Positions 21,164-31,460 of a stretch of 64,000 bases of DNA are shown in pieces (position 1 is the first letter of the stretch; each line of letters begins with the position of its first letter). The notes under the pieces were generated by a model, which saw nothing but the letters and a program-made list of their open reading frames with translations, was not told where the DNA came from and did not search any database. This DNA comes from an uncultured Paracoccaceae bacterium (GTDB lineage Bacteria > Pseudomonadota > Alphaproteobacteria > Rhodobacterales > Rhodobacteraceae): positions 124,001 to 188,000 of the forward strand of contig CANMTD010000001.1 in the NCBI GenBank assembly GCA_947500775.1, given 5' to 3'. The position numbers and the translations under genes are program-made.

Positions 21164-21690
21164 CCACCGCAGCGTTTTTCCACCTCTTCCATCGCCGCCG
21201 TAAACCCGAACAGCGAAAACGTGTCTTTGGTGATGGTGCCGCGCGACGATCGCCCGGTGGCAATCGCATTCGCGCCGCGTTTCATCGAGGTGATGATTTT
21301 CGCGTCATCCGACGCGGTGGCAGGCCAGGCCGATTCGCCATCGGTGAACAGTTCGAATTCGGAATCGCCGACCTTCAGCGACACGGTCGACCCATCGGCA
21401 AAGGGGTATCCACCGGCAAACTGTATCTGCCCGTTGATCCCATCCGACGGCCGGTGGAACACCAGCATATAGATGCGCCCGCGCGACACCGCCTTGATCC
21501 GCCCGCTTTCATCCGTGTTCACGGTTTCCTTGGGCGACGAGACGGCCCAGCATTCGGTCGGGTTGTCGTCCACGAACACCGACCAATCGGTCTTTGCCGC
21601 AACCCGGTTAGAGCTTTCCTGCGCCGTGGCGCCGATTGCGCTCAAAGCCAAAACACAGGCCGCAACCCCGCTTTTCATCCAAATTGTCAT
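21160..21690 (-). CDS. Invasion-associated locus B (IalB)-family secreted protein
   Basis: 176 aa with a signal peptide (cleavage near IGATAQES) and an IalB-type beta-rich domain: WSVFVDDNPTECWAVSSPK, RIYMLVFHRPSDG, then a positively charged stretch MKRGANAIATGRSSRGT and a Cys close to the C-terminus likely pairing with the first. Periplasmic; role in most alphaproteobacteria unknown despite the name, which comes from Bartonella. GGAGGC lies nine bases before the ATG at 21690. Confidence 0.82.
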   Translation of the reverse strand: MTIWMKSGVAACVLALSAIGATAQESSNRVAAKTDWSVFVDDNPTECWAVSSPKETVNTDESGRIKAVSRGRIYMLVFHRPSDGINGQIQFAGGYPFADGSTVSLKVGDSEFELFTDGESAWPATASDDAKIITSMKRGANAIATGRSSRGTITKDTFSLFGFTAAMEEVEKRCGG

Positions 21691-21865
21691 GTCGATACAG
21701 CCTCCAGCTGCCTTTGCCTATTGTCCGCCCGTACAGTCCTTGGATGGACCTTTTTACTGTGGCATGACGGAATTCAACTCGATATGCCAAGAGTAACGTG
21801 AATTGGCCGGTTTTTTAAAGCCCTCTTGGCAGAAAATCGCGCATCAAGTTTAGGGGAAATACCGG

Positions 21866-22876
21866 ATGAGCAACTCAGCGGCGATGGTCGAGGTCTGGCG
21901 CGGCCCGTTTCTGGAGTCGGTGCACAGCGGCCACGCGGTGGTCTGCGATGACACCGGACAGATCGTTGCGGCCTGGGGCGATCCCGACGCGGTGATCCTG
22001 CCGCGGTCATCGGCCAAGATGATTCAGGCGCTGCCGCTGCTGGAAAGCGGCGCGGCGGATGCCTTCGGTCTGGGGCAGGACCGGCTGGCGCTGGCCTGCG
22101 CCTCGCATCAGGGGGCGCCGATCCACACCGATCTGGTGCAGACATGGCTGGCCGAGCTGGGGCTGGGCGACGATGATTTCCGCTGCGGCCCCGAGGTGTC
22201 GCGCGACAAGGACACCAAACTGGCGATGATCCGCGCCCATCAGCCGCCTTGCCAGATGCACAACAATTGTTCGGGCAAACATTCGGGGTTTCTGACGCTG
22301 ACCAAACACCTGCGCGCCGGTCCCGAATATGTCGACCCCGCCCACCCGGTGCAGACCGCCATCAAAGAGGCGTTCGAGGATGTGACCGGTCTGGCCACGC
22401 CCGGCTTTGGTATCGACGGCTGTTCCGCCCCCAATTTCGCCACCACCATGCACGGCATGGCCCGCGCCATGGCCTATTTCGCCAGCGCGCGCGAAGATGG
22501 CGCATCGCTGCGCGAAAGATCGGCGGCGCGGTTGACGCGGGCGATGGCGGCTTTCCCCGAACTGGTCGCGGGCGAGGGGCGTGCCTGCACCGAGCTGATG
22601 CGCGCCATGGGCGGCAAAGTCGCGATCAAAACCGGGGCCGAGGCGTTTTTCGTCGCCATCCTGCCGGAACAGAAACTGGGCGTTGCTCTGAAAATCGCGG
22701 ATGGGGCCACCCGCGCCAGCGAATGCGCCATCACCGCGCTGCTGATCCGGCTGGGCGTGCTGGACGCGGCACATCCGATCGTGTCGCATTACATGAACAC
22801 CACCATAGAAAACCGGCGCGGGCTGACGACGGGCAGCATCCGCCCGGCGGCATCCCTGTTGGCCGATCCCCTCTGA
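21866..22876 (+). CDS. L-asparaginase II, Rhizobium type
   Basis: 336-aa asparaginase of the Rhizobium etli AnsA/ReAII family, hydrolysing L-asparagine to aspartate and ammonia. It is unrelated to E. coli AnsA/B. The active-site motifs are visible: PRSSAKMIQALP (catalytic Ser-Lys near residues 48-51), CSGKHSGFL (Cys/Lys zinc-adjacent region), and GIDGCSAPNFA. Length is normal. Probably cytoplasmic, as there is no signal peptide. It is convergent with serB. Confidence 0.9.
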   Translation: MSNSAAMVEVWRGPFLESVHSGHAVVCDDTGQIVAAWGDPDAVILPRSSAKMIQALPLLESGAADAFGLGQDRLALACASHQGAPIHTDLVQTWLAELGLGDDDFRCGPEVSRDKDTKLAMIRAHQPPCQMHNNCSGKHSGFLTLTKHLRAGPEYVDPAHPVQTAIKEAFEDVTGLATPGFGIDGCSAPNFATTMHGMARAMAYFASAREDGASLRERSAARLTRAMAAFPELVAGEGRACTELMRAMGGKVAIKTGAEAFFVAILPEQKLGVALKIADGATRASECAITALLIRLGVLDAAHPIVSHYMNTTIENRRGLTTGSIRPAASLLADPL

Positions 22877-22946
22877 CCGCGCGTCTTGCACCCGGATCGC
22901 TATGGTGCGCGCGAAACGTTAAGGCAGGCCATGATTGGCCCATGCG

Positions 22947-23822
22947 CTAGATGCGAAACGCATCCTGACTGTAACCCTGAATATACAACAGCGCCGTCAG
23001 ATCGCCGTGGTTGATGCGGATGTCGCATTCCGCCGCCACGCTGGGCTTCGCATGCAGCGCAACCCCTGCGCCTGCCAGCCCCAGCATCCCCAGATCATTG
23101 GCGCCATCGCCCACGGCCATCACATCGGCCGCCGTGATCCCCAGACGGGCGGTGATCTGTTGCAATGCCTCGACCTTGGCCGCGCGCCCCAGAATCGGCA
23201 GGGCGACCGTGCCGGCCAGCGCGCCGTCTTCGATGTTCAGCGTATTGGCGCGGTTTTCGTCGAACCCAAGGTCCGCCGCAACCTTGCCGGTAAAGGCGGT
23301 GAACCCGCCCGAGACAAGCGCCGCATAGGCGCCGTTCGCCTTCATCGTCGCCAGCAAGGCCTTGCCGCCGGGCATATAGGTGATGCGCGTGGCCAGAACC
23401 CGGTCGATCACCCCGGCATCCAGACCCTTCAACAGGCCAACCCGTTCCTTCAGCGCGCCGTCGAAATCCAGCTCGCCGTTCATTGCGCGGGCGGTGATTT
23501 CCTTCACCCGCGCGCCCACGCCCGCCTCGTCGGCCAGCTCGTCCACGCATTCCTGCTGGATCATGGTGCTGTCCATATCGGCCAGCAGCATCTTCTTGCG
23601 CCGCCCTTCGGCGGGCTGCACCACCAGATCGACGCCCAGTTTCTGCAGATCGGCCCAGACGTCCCAGCGATTGCCGGGCACCGCCGCCATGGCGAATTCG
23701 GCGGCCACATCGGGGGCCAGCCACTGCGCCTCTCCACCGCCCCAGGCATTGCGCAATGCCTCGACCGTGGCGGGGTCCAGCGTCGGGCGGGCAGGGTCGG
23801 TCAGCAGGGTGGCGATATACAT
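22947..23822 (-). CDS. serB: Phosphoserine phosphatase
   Basis: 291-aa HAD-superfamily enzyme, the last step of serine synthesis. Motif [19 protein letters not shown], motif [11 protein letters not shown], motif III Lys and [10 protein letters not shown] are all present. A ~75-residue N-terminal domain precedes the HAD core. The start at 23822 ([10 protein letters not shown]) was chosen because the longer frame to 24146 runs into serC and matches nothing. Divergent from serC, 157 bases between starts. Confidence 0.95.
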   Translation of the reverse strand: MYIATLLTDPARPTLDPATVEALRNAWGGGEAQWLAPDVAAEFAMAAVPGNRWDVWADLQKLGVDLVVQPAEGRRKKMLLADMDSTMIQQECVDELADEAGVGARVKEITARAMNGELDFDGALKERVGLLKGLDAGVIDRVLATRITYMPGGKALLATMKANGAYAALVSGGFTAFTGKVAADLGFDENRANTLNIEDGALAGTVALPILGRAAKVEALQQITARLGITAADVMAVGDGANDLGMLGLAGAGVALHAKPSVAAECDIRINHGDLTALLYIQGYSQDAFRI

Positions 23823-23893
23823 GGGCGTGTTTCCGATAGTGGACGGGGATGTCGCTTTTTTGATCTCAAGCGGCGCAATACCGCAGGATTGTG

Positions 23894-23979
23894 TCTTGTG
23901 CCAGTGGGCAAACCCCCGTATTTGCGGCGGTGGGACACCCTTCCCCAACGAAGGGCATATATCTGTGAGGATACCACCG
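23894..23979 (+). promoter_or_regulatory. serC leader RNA candidate
   Basis: The 5' leader of serC folds into GCAAA/TTTGC (23908-23912 with 23921-23925) and a CCCTT/AAGGG hairpin (23938-23942 with 23951-23955). CGGTGG at 23928-23933 is perfectly complementary to CCACCG at 23974-23979, directly before the serC ATG, so an alternative fold could cover the start site. A conserved 'serC' cis-regulatory RNA motif upstream of serC in alphaproteobacteria is known from comparative work. The match to that motif is by position and general shape only. Confidence 0.5.
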
Positions 23980-25134
23980 ATGGCGACCAATACCCCGGCT
24001 ACGCGGCCGGCCAACCCGCGTTTTTCGTCTGGCCCCTGTGCCAAACCCCCCGTTTTTTCGCTGGATAAGCTTGCCGATGCGCCTTTGGGCCGCTCGCACC
24101 GCGCCGCCATTGGCAAGGACAAGCTGAAGGCCGCGATTGAAACCACCCGCGATATTCTGGGCGTGCCTGCCGATTACAGGATCGGCATCGTGCCCGCGTC
24201 CGACACCGGCGCGTTTGAAATGGCGATGTGGAACCTGCTGGGCGAACGCCCGGTCGAAATGGTCGCCTGGGAAAGCTTTGGCGCGGGCTGGGTCACCGAT
24301 GTGGTGAAACAGCTTAAGATCGAGGCCACGACCCACACCGCCGATTATGGCCAGATCGTCGATATGGCCGCGCTGAATTACGACAATGACGTCTGCTTTA
24401 CCTGGAACGGCACCACCAGCGGCGTGCGCATGGCCAGCGGCGATGTGATCCCGGCGGACCGGGCCGGTCTGACGCTGTGCGATGCGACATCCGCCGCCTT
24501 TGCGATGGACCTGCCGTGGGACAAGCTGGATGTGACCACCTTCAGCTGGCAAAAGGTGCTGGGCGGCGAGGCCGCGCACGGCATGCTGATCCTGTCGCCC
24601 CGCGCGGTGGCCCGGCTGGAAAGCTATGCCCCGGCATGGCCGCTGCCGAAAATCTTTCGCCTGACCAAGGGCGGCAAGCTGATCGACGGTATCTTCCGGG
24701 GTGAAACCATCAACACCCCCTCGATGCTGGCGGTCGAAGATTACCTTCAGGCGCTGGACTGGGCACAATCCGTGGGCGGGCTTGACGGTCTGATCGCGCG
24801 GGCCAACGCCAATACCGCCGTGATCGAACGCTTCGTGGACAGCCACGACTGGATCGATTTCCTGGCCGTCGATCCGGCGACCCGGTCGAACACCAGCGTG
24901 TGCCTGAAATTCACCGACGCGCGGATCGCGGACGGGGCGGGCTTTGCCAAGGCTGTCGCCAAACGGCTGGATGCCGAAGGCGTGGCCTTTGACATCGGCG
25001 CCTATCGCGACGCGCCTGCGGGTCTGCGCATCTGGTGCGGCGGCACGGTGGAAACCGCCGATCTTGAGGCGCTGATGCCATGGCTGAACTGGGCCTTCGA
25101 GGCCGAGATCGCGGCCCAGCTGGCCGCCGCCTGA
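23980..25134 (+). CDS. serC: Phosphoserine aminotransferase
   Basis: 384-aa PLP aminotransferase converting 3-phosphohydroxypyruvate and glutamate to phosphoserine. The N-terminus [13 protein letters not shown] is diagnostic of the alphaproteobacterial (long) SerC subfamily, and the PLP Lys sits in [25 protein letters not shown]-type and [18 protein letters not shown] segments follow. The start at 23980 was chosen over a long upstream extension that crosses serB. serA follows after 81 bases. Confidence 0.95.
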   Translation: MATNTPATRPANPRFSSGPCAKPPVFSLDKLADAPLGRSHRAAIGKDKLKAAIETTRDILGVPADYRIGIVPASDTGAFEMAMWNLLGERPVEMVAWESFGAGWVTDVVKQLKIEATTHTADYGQIVDMAALNYDNDVCFTWNGTTSGVRMASGDVIPADRAGLTLCDATSAAFAMDLPWDKLDVTTFSWQKVLGGEAAHGMLILSPRAVARLESYAPAWPLPKIFRLTKGGKLIDGIFRGETINTPSMLAVEDYLQALDWAQSVGGLDGLIARANANTAVIERFVDSHDWIDFLAVDPATRSNTSVCLKFTDARIADGAGFAKAVAKRLDAEGVAFDIGAYRDAPAGLRIWCGGTVETADLEALMPWLNWAFEAEIAAQLAAA

Positions 25135-25153
25135 GCCACACAGTGTACATACG

Positions 25154-25178
25154 CCCGGTGTACGCAATCTGCACCGGG
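25154..25178 (+). terminator. Hairpin between serC and serA
   Basis: CCCGGTG pairs with CACCGGG around an 11-nt loop; a short T-rich stretch (ATTTTCTT) follows 13 bases later. It could partially attenuate read-through from serC to serA. Confidence 0.4.
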
Positions 25179-25215
25179 TGTGCCCCCCGATTTTCTTGAT
25201 ATGAGGAGCGCCAGC

Positions 25216-26811
25216 ATGGCCCCCAAAGTACTCGTCTCTGACAGCCTGTCTGAAACCGCCGTCCAGATCTTTCGCGATCGCGGCATCGAGGTTGATTTCG
25301 AACCCGGCCTTGGCAAGGACAAGGATCGTCTGCTTGAGGTGATCGGCAAATACGACGGCCTTGCGATCCGCTCGGCCACCAAGGTTACCGAAAAACTGTT
25401 GCAGGCCGCCGATAACCTCAAGGTCATCGGTCGCGCCGGGATCGGCACCGACAACGTCGACAAGGTGGCCGCGTCGAAAAAGGGTGTGATCGTCATGAAC
25501 ACGCCTTTCGGCAACATGATCACCACCGCCGAACATGCCATCGCGATGATGTTCGCCGTCGCCCGCCAACTGCCCGAGGCCAGCGCCTCGACCCATGCCG
25601 GCAAATGGGAAAAGTCGAAATTCATGGGGGTCGAACTGACCGGCAAGACCCTTGGCGTGATCGGCGCGGGCAACATCGGCGGCATCGTCTGCGACCGCGC
25701 GCGCGGGCTGAAGATGAAGGTTGTGGCCTTCGATCCCTTCCTGTCCGAAGACAAGGCCGATCAGATGGGCGTCGAAAAGGTCGAACTGGACGAACTGCTG
25801 AAACGGGCCGATTTCATCACCCTGCATGTGCCGCTGATCGACAGCACCCGCAACATTCTGTCGCGTGAGAACCTGTTGAAAACAAAGAAAGGTGTTCGCA
25901 TCATCAACTGCGCCCGCGGCGGTCTGGTCGATGAAGAGGCGCTGGCCGATCTGTTGAAATCGGGCCATGTGGCAGGGGCCGGTTTCGATGTGTTCGCCGA
26001 AGAACCGGCCACCGAAAACCCGCTGTTCGGCCTGCCCAACGTGGTCTGCACCCCGCATCTGGGCGCCGCCACCACCGAGGCGCAGGAAAACGTGGCGCTT
26101 CAGGTGGCCGAACAGATGTCCGATTACCTGATGACCGGGGCGGTGACCAACGCGCTGAACATGCCGTCCGTCACGGCGGAAGAGGCCAAGGTGATGGGCC
26201 CGTGGCTGAAACTGGCCGAACATCTGGGCGCCTTTGTCGGCCAGATGACGGATGAACCGATCAAGGCGGTCAATCTGCTGTATGACGGGGCCGTGGTCGA
26301 CATGAACCTGGACGCGCTGAACTGCGCCGCGGTCGCCGGTGTCATGAAATGCGCCAACCCCGATGTGAACGTGGTGTCGGCCCCGGTGATCGCGGCGGAT
26401 CGCGGCATCAAAATCTCGCGCACGACCCAGCCGAAATCCGGCGTGTTCGACGCCTATATCAAGCTGACCGTTGTCACCGAAAGCCGCGAACGGTCGATCG
26501 CGGGAACGGTATTCAGCGATGGAAAGCCGCGGTTTATCCAGATCAAGGGCATCAACATCGACGCCGAGATCGGCAGCCACATGCTGTACACCACCAACAA
26601 GGATATCCCGGGCATCATCGGGATGCTGGGCCAGACGATGGGCGAAAACGGCGTGAACATCGCCAACTTTACCCTTGGCCGCGCGGCGGAAGGGGGCGAC
26701 GCGATTGCCCTGCTTTATGTCGACGCGCCGGTACCCGATCCGGTGTTGAAGATGCTGTGCGACACCGGCATGTTCCAATCGGTCAAACCGCTGGTGTTTG
26801 ACGCGGCTTAA
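25216..26811 (+). CDS. serA: D-3-phosphoglycerate dehydrogenase
   Basis: 531-aa first enzyme of serine synthesis. Substrate-binding N-domain (1-100), NAD Rossmann domain with GVIGAGNIGGIV, catalytic Arg/Glu/His (NCARGGLVDEEAL, CTPHLGAAT), then an intervening ASB domain and a C-terminal ACT domain (about 455-531, GIIGMLGQTMGENGVNIANFTLGR), the 'type 1' long form. Start at 25216 because GAGGAG precedes it and MAPKVLVSD is the usual beginning. Followed by a clear terminator. Confidence 0.96.
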   Translation: MAPKVLVSDSLSETAVQIFRDRGIEVDFEPGLGKDKDRLLEVIGKYDGLAIRSATKVTEKLLQAADNLKVIGRAGIGTDNVDKVAASKKGVIVMNTPFGNMITTAEHAIAMMFAVARQLPEASASTHAGKWEKSKFMGVELTGKTLGVIGAGNIGGIVCDRARGLKMKVVAFDPFLSEDKADQMGVEKVELDELLKRADFITLHVPLIDSTRNILSRENLLKTKKGVRIINCARGGLVDEEALADLLKSGHVAGAGFDVFAEEPATENPLFGLPNVVCTPHLGAATTEAQENVALQVAEQMSDYLMTGAVTNALNMPSVTAEEAKVMGPWLKLAEHLGAFVGQMTDEPIKAVNLLYDGAVVDMNLDALNCAAVAGVMKCANPDVNVVSAPVIAADRGIKISRTTQPKSGVFDAYIKLTVVTESRERSIAGTVFSDGKPRFIQIKGINIDAEIGSHMLYTTNKDIPGIIGMLGQTMGENGVNIANFTLGRAAEGGDAIALLYVDAPVPDPVLKMLCDTGMFQSVKPLVFDAA

Positions 26812-26836
26812 GGACGCGGTGACTTGAACCTGTTGC

Positions 26837-26870
26837 AGGCCTGCCGCAAAAGATGTGGCAGGCCTTTTTT
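26837..26870 (+). terminator. Rho-independent terminator after serA
   Basis: AGGCCTGCC pairs perfectly with GGCAGGCCT across an 11-nt loop, followed by TTTTT. This is the clearest intrinsic terminator in the window. It lies 26 bases after the serA stop and ahead of the phosphatase gene. Confidence 0.9.
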
Positions 26871-26888
26871 AATCGGGGACAAGAAACC

Positions 26889-27626
26889 ATGCGCACCTAT
26901 GCCATCGGCGATATTCACGGCCAGATCGACCTGCTGACCGAGGTTCACGGCTGGATCGAAGAGGATCGCGCCGGCACCGGCGATGCTGCGGCGCCCGTGG
27001 TGCATGTGGGCGATTTCGTCGACCGGGGTGCGGATGTGCGCAGCACGCTGGACTATCTGATCGCCGGTCAGTCCCGGGCGGAACCTTGGGTGTTTCTCAA
27101 GGGCAACCACGACCGGATGATGTGGCATTTCCTGCAACCCGAAGAACTGCCCGATCCGCTGCGCCACGATCTGCACTGGCTGATCGACGTTGTCGGCGGA
27201 CGGCCTTCGTTGCAGTCCTATGGTGTCGATGTCTCCAAGGATCGTGCGATTGCCGATATCCACGCCGAGGCGCGCGAAAAGGTGCCGCAGGCGCATCTGG
27301 ATTTTCTGGGCGCCCTGCCAGCAACCTATCGGCGCGGGGGGGCGTTTTTCTGTCATGCGGGCATCCGGCCCGGTGTCGCGCTGGAGGATCAGGCCGAGGA
27401 TGATCTGGTCTGGATTCGCAAGGAATTTCACGACGACACGCGCGATCATGGCGCGCTGATCGTGCATGGCCACACCCCGATTGACGAGGTCACGCTATAC
27501 GCCAACCGGTTGAACCTTGATACCGGGGCTGCCTATGGCAAGCCGCTGTCGGCGGTGGTGATCGAAGGCGATGACGTCTTTCAGATCACCACAAAGGGCC
27601 GGGTCGCGCTGCGCGCCCTGGGCTGA
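26889..27626 (+). CDS. PPP-family serine/threonine phosphatase-like metallophosphoesterase
   Basis: 245 aa. Binuclear-metal phosphoesterase motifs GDIHG, GDFVDRG, GNHD and HGHTP are in order, as in PrpA/ApaH-like bacterial phosphatases. Substrate unknown: phosphoprotein or diadenosine polyphosphate are the usual options. Start at 26889 ([11 protein letters not shown]); a longer frame begins inside the terminator. It is convergent with the molybdenum hydroxylase gene, four bases apart. Confidence 0.86.
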   Translation: MRTYAIGDIHGQIDLLTEVHGWIEEDRAGTGDAAAPVVHVGDFVDRGADVRSTLDYLIAGQSRAEPWVFLKGNHDRMMWHFLQPEELPDPLRHDLHWLIDVVGGRPSLQSYGVDVSKDRAIADIHAEAREKVPQAHLDFLGALPATYRRGGAFFCHAGIRPGVALEDQAEDDLVWIRKEFHDDTRDHGALIVHGHTPIDEVTLYANRLNLDTGAAYGKPLSAVVIEGDDVFQITTKGRVALRALG

Positions 27627-27630
27627 TCCG

Positions 27631-29871
27631 TCAGACGAAATCGATGTGTTTGTTCAGCGGCAGTTCGCGAATGCGTTGCCCGGTGGCGGCAAAGATCGCA
27701 TTGGCCAGCGCCGGGGCGGCGGGGGGCACCGGCGGTTCGCCGATCCCGCGCACCGTGCCGGTGTTTTCCAGCCCGCGCACGATGATTTCAGGGGTCTGAT
27801 ACAGGCGCATCCCTTCATAGGCGTCAAAGTTGGTCTGTTCGGGCAGGCCGTCGTCATAGGTCAACTCGCAGTTCATCGCGTGCCCCAGCCCCCAGATCAC
27901 CCCGCCCATCACCTGGTTTTCAAAGTTGACGGGGTCGATCACCCGGCCGACCTCGGCCGCGACAAAGACCTTGTCGATCCTGATGCCGTCCGGGGTGTTG
28001 GTCACCTCGACCACCTCGGCCACCGGCACGCCGAACGACAGGGTAAAGGCCACGCCGCGTCCCCGGTCCGGGCCCGGGTCGCTGCCCCAATCGGACATTT
28101 CGCCGACCGCCTTTAGCACCTTGCGCGACGGCGCGTGCCAGCACAGCCTGATCCGTTCGGCCAGCGGGTCGGCACCTGCGGCATGGATCAATTCGTCCAG
28201 AAATCCGTCGTGCAGAAACCCGTTGCCCGAGGCCCCGACCGACCGCCAGGAACTGACCGGCACCATCGCGGGCACCCGGTATCCCGAAACGCGGTAATCG
28301 GGAATGGCAAAGGGCTGATCCCATGCGCCCGCAACGATGGCCACATCCGGCCCCGGAACCGGCTGGTTCAGGCGGGCGGTCTGGGATGCGGTGGTCGACA
28401 GCGCCGCGATTTTCAGATCAAGGGCCGCGACCTTGCCGTCCCGCACCGCGCCACGCGCGCGCGATATTTGCAGGGTGCGGGGGAAATCGTGGGTCATGTC
28501 CTCTTCGCGGCGCCATGTCATTTTGACGGGGGTGCCTTCCATCGCCATGGCCAGTTCGATGGTCTGGCGGACATAGTCATCTTCCAACCGGCGGCCAAAG
28601 CTGCCCCCGGCGGCCAGCACATGCAGGTGGATGTCAGCGACATCCAGACCGGTCAGATCGGCCGCCGCCTGTTCCATGAACCGGGGAATCTGGGTAGCGG
28701 TCCAGATGTCCAGCCGCCCGTCTTTCAGCAGCACGGTGGCGGTCATCGGTTCCAGCGGGGCGTGGGCCAGATAGGGGATGCGATATTCGGCCTCGATCAT
28801 CTTGGCGTCCTTCAGGGCGGCGTCGACATCGCCGTCATTCCTGAACCGGCTGTCGCGCCGGTCGCGGGTGAACGAGGCGCCGACCTCTTCCCACATCCCG
28901 TCCGACGTGGCGGGATAGGGGGCGGGCCCCCAATCAAAGTCGATCGCATCCGCCGCAGCGAAGGCGCGCCAAGTGTTATCGGCAATCACGCCCGCGCCGC
29001 CGATGATCGGGACGATCTTGATCACGCCGCGCATCTTTTCCGCCGCACGGGCGTCATACCCCCGCATTTCGCCGCCCATCCGGGGATTGGTGCGCACGGT
29101 GGCATGGACCATGCCGTCCAGTTGCATGTCGATGCCATAGGCCTGCGTGCCGGTCGATTTCGCGACGATATCCAGCCGCTGCATCGCCTTGCCCAGATAG
29201 CGCCAGTCGGCCGGGTCACGCAGGGTGACATCGGTCACCGGGTCCAGCCCCGCCGCCACCGGGGCCAGCGAAACATAGCTGAGCGTGCCGCCATCCGGCA
29301 GGATCACCGCGCCGTCGCGGGTCGTCAGCCGGGATCGGGGCACGCCACTTTGCTGTGACGCCGCCAGGATCAGCGTTTCGCGCGCCACCGCCCCGGCCAT
29401 GCGCAGCTTGTCGAAAGCATCGGCCACGGTCGAGGACCCGCCGGTGATCTGCAGCCCCATCAGCTTGGCCACCACATCGCCGAAGGCGCGGCCGTTGCGG
29501 GCCAGAAAACCGTCGTCGGTGGCCGCCAGCGGGAACCCTTCGGCGGCGACTTTGCCGTTGTAATAGGCGGGGCTTGGCGGGCCGGGATCGACCCGGATCT
29601 GATCCAGCGTCACGTCCAGTTCCTCGGCGATCAGCGCGGCCTGCACCGAATAGGCACCCTGTCCCAGATCGGCGCGCGGGGTGATCAGGGTGATCCCCGT
29701 CGCGTCGATCCGCACATAGGGGGTGATCGCGGCGTGGCCGTCCGGCAAATCCTGCAACAGCGGGTTTTCCACCGGTTTGCGATAGCTGTAGGTGCCAAAG
29801 GCGACGCCACCGGCGACGGCGACCGATCCGATCAGGAAACTGCGGCGGGCGATTTTTCCAAGGCGGCTCAT
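27631..29871 (-). CDS. Molybdenum hydroxylase large subunit (isoquinoline 1-oxidoreductase beta/aldehyde dehydrogenase type)
   Basis: 746 aa, xanthine oxidase superfamily MoCo-binding subunit. A Tat signal (RRSFLIG at residues 9-15) marks periplasmic export with the cofactor inserted. [31 protein letters not shown] and the C-terminal [19 protein letters not shown] (with the catalytic Glu near the end) are characteristic of IorB-like enzymes. It lies three bases from the 2Fe-2S subunit gene, so both form a two-subunit enzyme, with electrons probably leaving to a cytochrome c not seen here. Substrate unknown: aldehydes or N-heterocycles. Confidence 0.88.
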   Translation of the reverse strand: MSRLGKIARRSFLIGSVAVAGGVAFGTYSYRKPVENPLLQDLPDGHAAITPYVRIDATGITLITPRADLGQGAYSVQAALIAEELDVTLDQIRVDPGPPSPAYYNGKVAAEGFPLAATDDGFLARNGRAFGDVVAKLMGLQITGGSSTVADAFDKLRMAGAVARETLILAASQQSGVPRSRLTTRDGAVILPDGGTLSYVSLAPVAAGLDPVTDVTLRDPADWRYLGKAMQRLDIVAKSTGTQAYGIDMQLDGMVHATVRTNPRMGGEMRGYDARAAEKMRGVIKIVPIIGGAGVIADNTWRAFAAADAIDFDWGPAPYPATSDGMWEEVGASFTRDRRDSRFRNDGDVDAALKDAKMIEAEYRIPYLAHAPLEPMTATVLLKDGRLDIWTATQIPRFMEQAAADLTGLDVADIHLHVLAAGGSFGRRLEDDYVRQTIELAMAMEGTPVKMTWRREEDMTHDFPRTLQISRARGAVRDGKVAALDLKIAALSTTASQTARLNQPVPGPDVAIVAGAWDQPFAIPDYRVSGYRVPAMVPVSSWRSVGASGNGFLHDGFLDELIHAAGADPLAERIRLCWHAPSRKVLKAVGEMSDWGSDPGPDRGRGVAFTLSFGVPVAEVVEVTNTPDGIRIDKVFVAAEVGRVIDPVNFENQVMGGVIWGLGHAMNCELTYDDGLPEQTNFDAYEGMRLYQTPEIIVRGLENTGTVRGIGEPPVPPAAPALANAIFAATGQRIRELPLNKHIDFV

Positions 29872-29874
29872 GCC

Positions 29875-30333
29875 TTAAGTCCCCCGCAATTTGGCGGCGG
29901 CGGTTTTCACGGCGGCGCGGATGCGCGGGTAGGTGCCGCAGCGGCACAGGTTGGCCGACATCGCGTCGTCGATTTCGGCATCATTGGGGTCGGGGGTGTC
30001 CGTCAAAAGGGCAGCGGCCGCCATGATCTGGCCCGACTGGCAATAGCCGCATTGCGCGACTTGATGTTCGACCCACGCGGCCTGAACCGCGTGCAGGGCA
30101 TCCGGCGTGCCCAGACCTTCGATCGTGGTAACGCTGCCCCAGACATCCGCGGCCGCGATGGAGCAGGAGCGCACGGCCTCGCCATCGATATGCACGGTGC
30201 AGGCCCCGCATTGGGAAATGCCGCAGCCGTATTTCGGGCCGGTCAGCCCCAGCTCGTCCCGCAGGACCCACAGCAGGGGCATGTCCTCTTCGACGTCTAT
30301 GGTGTGGGTTGTTCCGTTTACCGTCAGCTGCAC
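29875..30333 (-). CDS. 2Fe-2S subunit of the molybdenum hydroxylase (IorA type)
   Basis: 152 aa with the two [2Fe-2S] domains of the xanthine oxidase family small subunit. The plant-type cluster is [15 protein letters not shown] with a later Cys (EAVRSC). The C-terminal helical cluster has [10 protein letters not shown] and CRCGTYPRI. It transfers electrons from the molybdopterin site. The gene is first in the two-gene unit with the MoCo subunit. It has no signal of its own, so it probably hitch-hikes on the Tat substrate. Confidence 0.92.
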   Translation of the reverse strand: MQLTVNGTTHTIDVEEDMPLLWVLRDELGLTGPKYGCGISQCGACTVHIDGEAVRSCSIAAADVWGSVTTIEGLGTPDALHAVQAAWVEHQVAQCGYCQSGQIMAAAALLTDTPDPNDAEIDDAMSANLCRCGTYPRIRAAVKTAAAKLRGT

Positions 30334-30370
30334 AACATGCCTCCCCGCCGCAGTCCAAGCGAACCTGAAC

Positions 30371-30386
30371 TATACCGTTCGGTTTA
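30371..30386. promoter_or_regulatory. Near-palindromic operator candidate before the molybdenum hydroxylase genes
   Basis: TATACCG-TT-CGGTTTA, a 7+7 bp inverted repeat with one mismatch, lies about 40 bases upstream of the 2Fe-2S subunit start. The ACCG..CGGT core is common in TetR-family operators. No regulator gene is adjacent. Confidence 0.4.
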
Positions 30387-30422
30387 GCGATGCAATTGTC
30401 AAGCCTCGGGGAGGACGGAAAC

Positions 30423-31460
30423 CTAGCCCCAGTCCAGAACCACCTTGCCGCTTCTACCGCTTAGCGTGGCGGCAAACCCGTCGCGAAAATCGTCGACCGC
30501 AAAGCGGTGGGTGATGACGCCGCGCACGTCCAGCCCGTTTTCCAGCATGGCGATCATCTTGTACCAGGTCTCGAAAATCTCGCGGCCATAGACGCCCTTG
30601 AGGGTGATCGCCTTGAACACGATCCGCGACCAGTCGACCGGCGATTTGCCGGGCGGAATGCCCAGCAGGGCGATGCGCCCACCCATCACCAGATTTTCCA
30701 CCATCTGGTCCAGGGCGATCTGGTTGCCGGACATTTCCAGCCCGACGTCGAAGCCTTCCTTCATTTTCAGCGCGCCCTCGACCTCGCGCAGTTCCTGCGT
30801 TGCGACATTCACCGGAATCACATCGGCGACACGCGCGGCAAGGTCCAGCCGGTCCTGATTGATGTCGGTGATCACCACATGGCGCGCGCCCACATGCCGG
30901 GCGACGGCGGCGGCCATGATCCCGATGGGCCCCGCGCCGGTGATCAACACATCCTCGCCCACCAGATCAAAGCTGAGCGCGGTGTGCACCGCATTGCCCA
31001 GCGGGTCCAGAATGGCGCCAATCTCATCGTCGATCCCGTCGGGCAGGGGCACCACATTGAACGCGGGCAGGCGCAGGTATTCGGCAAACGCCCCCTGTTC
31101 ATTGACGCCGATGCCGCGGGTCGCGGGATCAAGGTGGAACTTTCCGGCGCGGCTTTGGCGGCTTTGATGGCCGATCAGATGCCCTTCGCCGGAACAGCGT
31201 TGCCCGATGGACAGACCTTTGACATCACGGCCCAGCTCCACGATCTCGCCCGCGAATTCATGGCCGGTGATCATCGGCACCGGCACGGTTTTCGCGGCCC
31301 AGTCGTCCCAGTTCCAGATATGGATGTCGGTGCCGCAAATCCCGGTCTTGTGCACGCGGATCAGCACGTCATCGGGGCCAATCTCGGGCACCGGGTGGCG
31401 TTCCATCCAAAGCCCCGGTTCGGGTCTGGCCTTGACCAGCGCCTTCATCTGATTGCTCAT
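30423..31460 (-). CDS. tdh: L-threonine 3-dehydrogenase
   Basis: 345-aa zinc alcohol-dehydrogenase-family enzyme oxidising threonine to 2-amino-3-ketobutyrate. The catalytic zinc residues are kept ([24 protein letters not shown]), as are the NAD fold [19 protein letters not shown] and the [11 protein letters not shown] signature. Compared with E. coli Tdh, the structural-zinc loop aligns without gaps, but its four Cys are replaced by Gly, Ser, Ser and Asp (loop [18 protein letters not shown]). Its start overlaps the kbl stop (ATGA), the usual kbl-tdh operon. Confidence 0.95.
   Translation of the reverse strand: MSNQMKALVKARPEPGLWMERHPVPEIGPDDVLIRVHKTGICGTDIHIWNWDDWAAKTVPVPMITGHEFAGEIVELGRDVKGLSIGQRCSGEGHLIGHQSRQSRAGKFHLDPATRGIGVNEQGAFAEYLRLPAFNVVPLPDGIDDEIGAILDPLGNAVHTALSFDLVGEDVLITGAGPIGIMAAAVARHVGARHVVITDINQDRLDLAARVADVIPVNVATQELREVEGALKMKEGFDVGLEMSGNQIALDQMVENLVMGGRIALLGIPPGKSPVDWSRIVFKAITLKGVYGREIFETWYKMIAMLENGLDVRGVITHRFAVDDFRDGFAATLSGRSGKVVLDWG

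Noticed and set aside
23866-26778. 970-codon open frame opposite serC and serA
   Set aside because: Antisense to two recognised enzymes and with no family resemblance.
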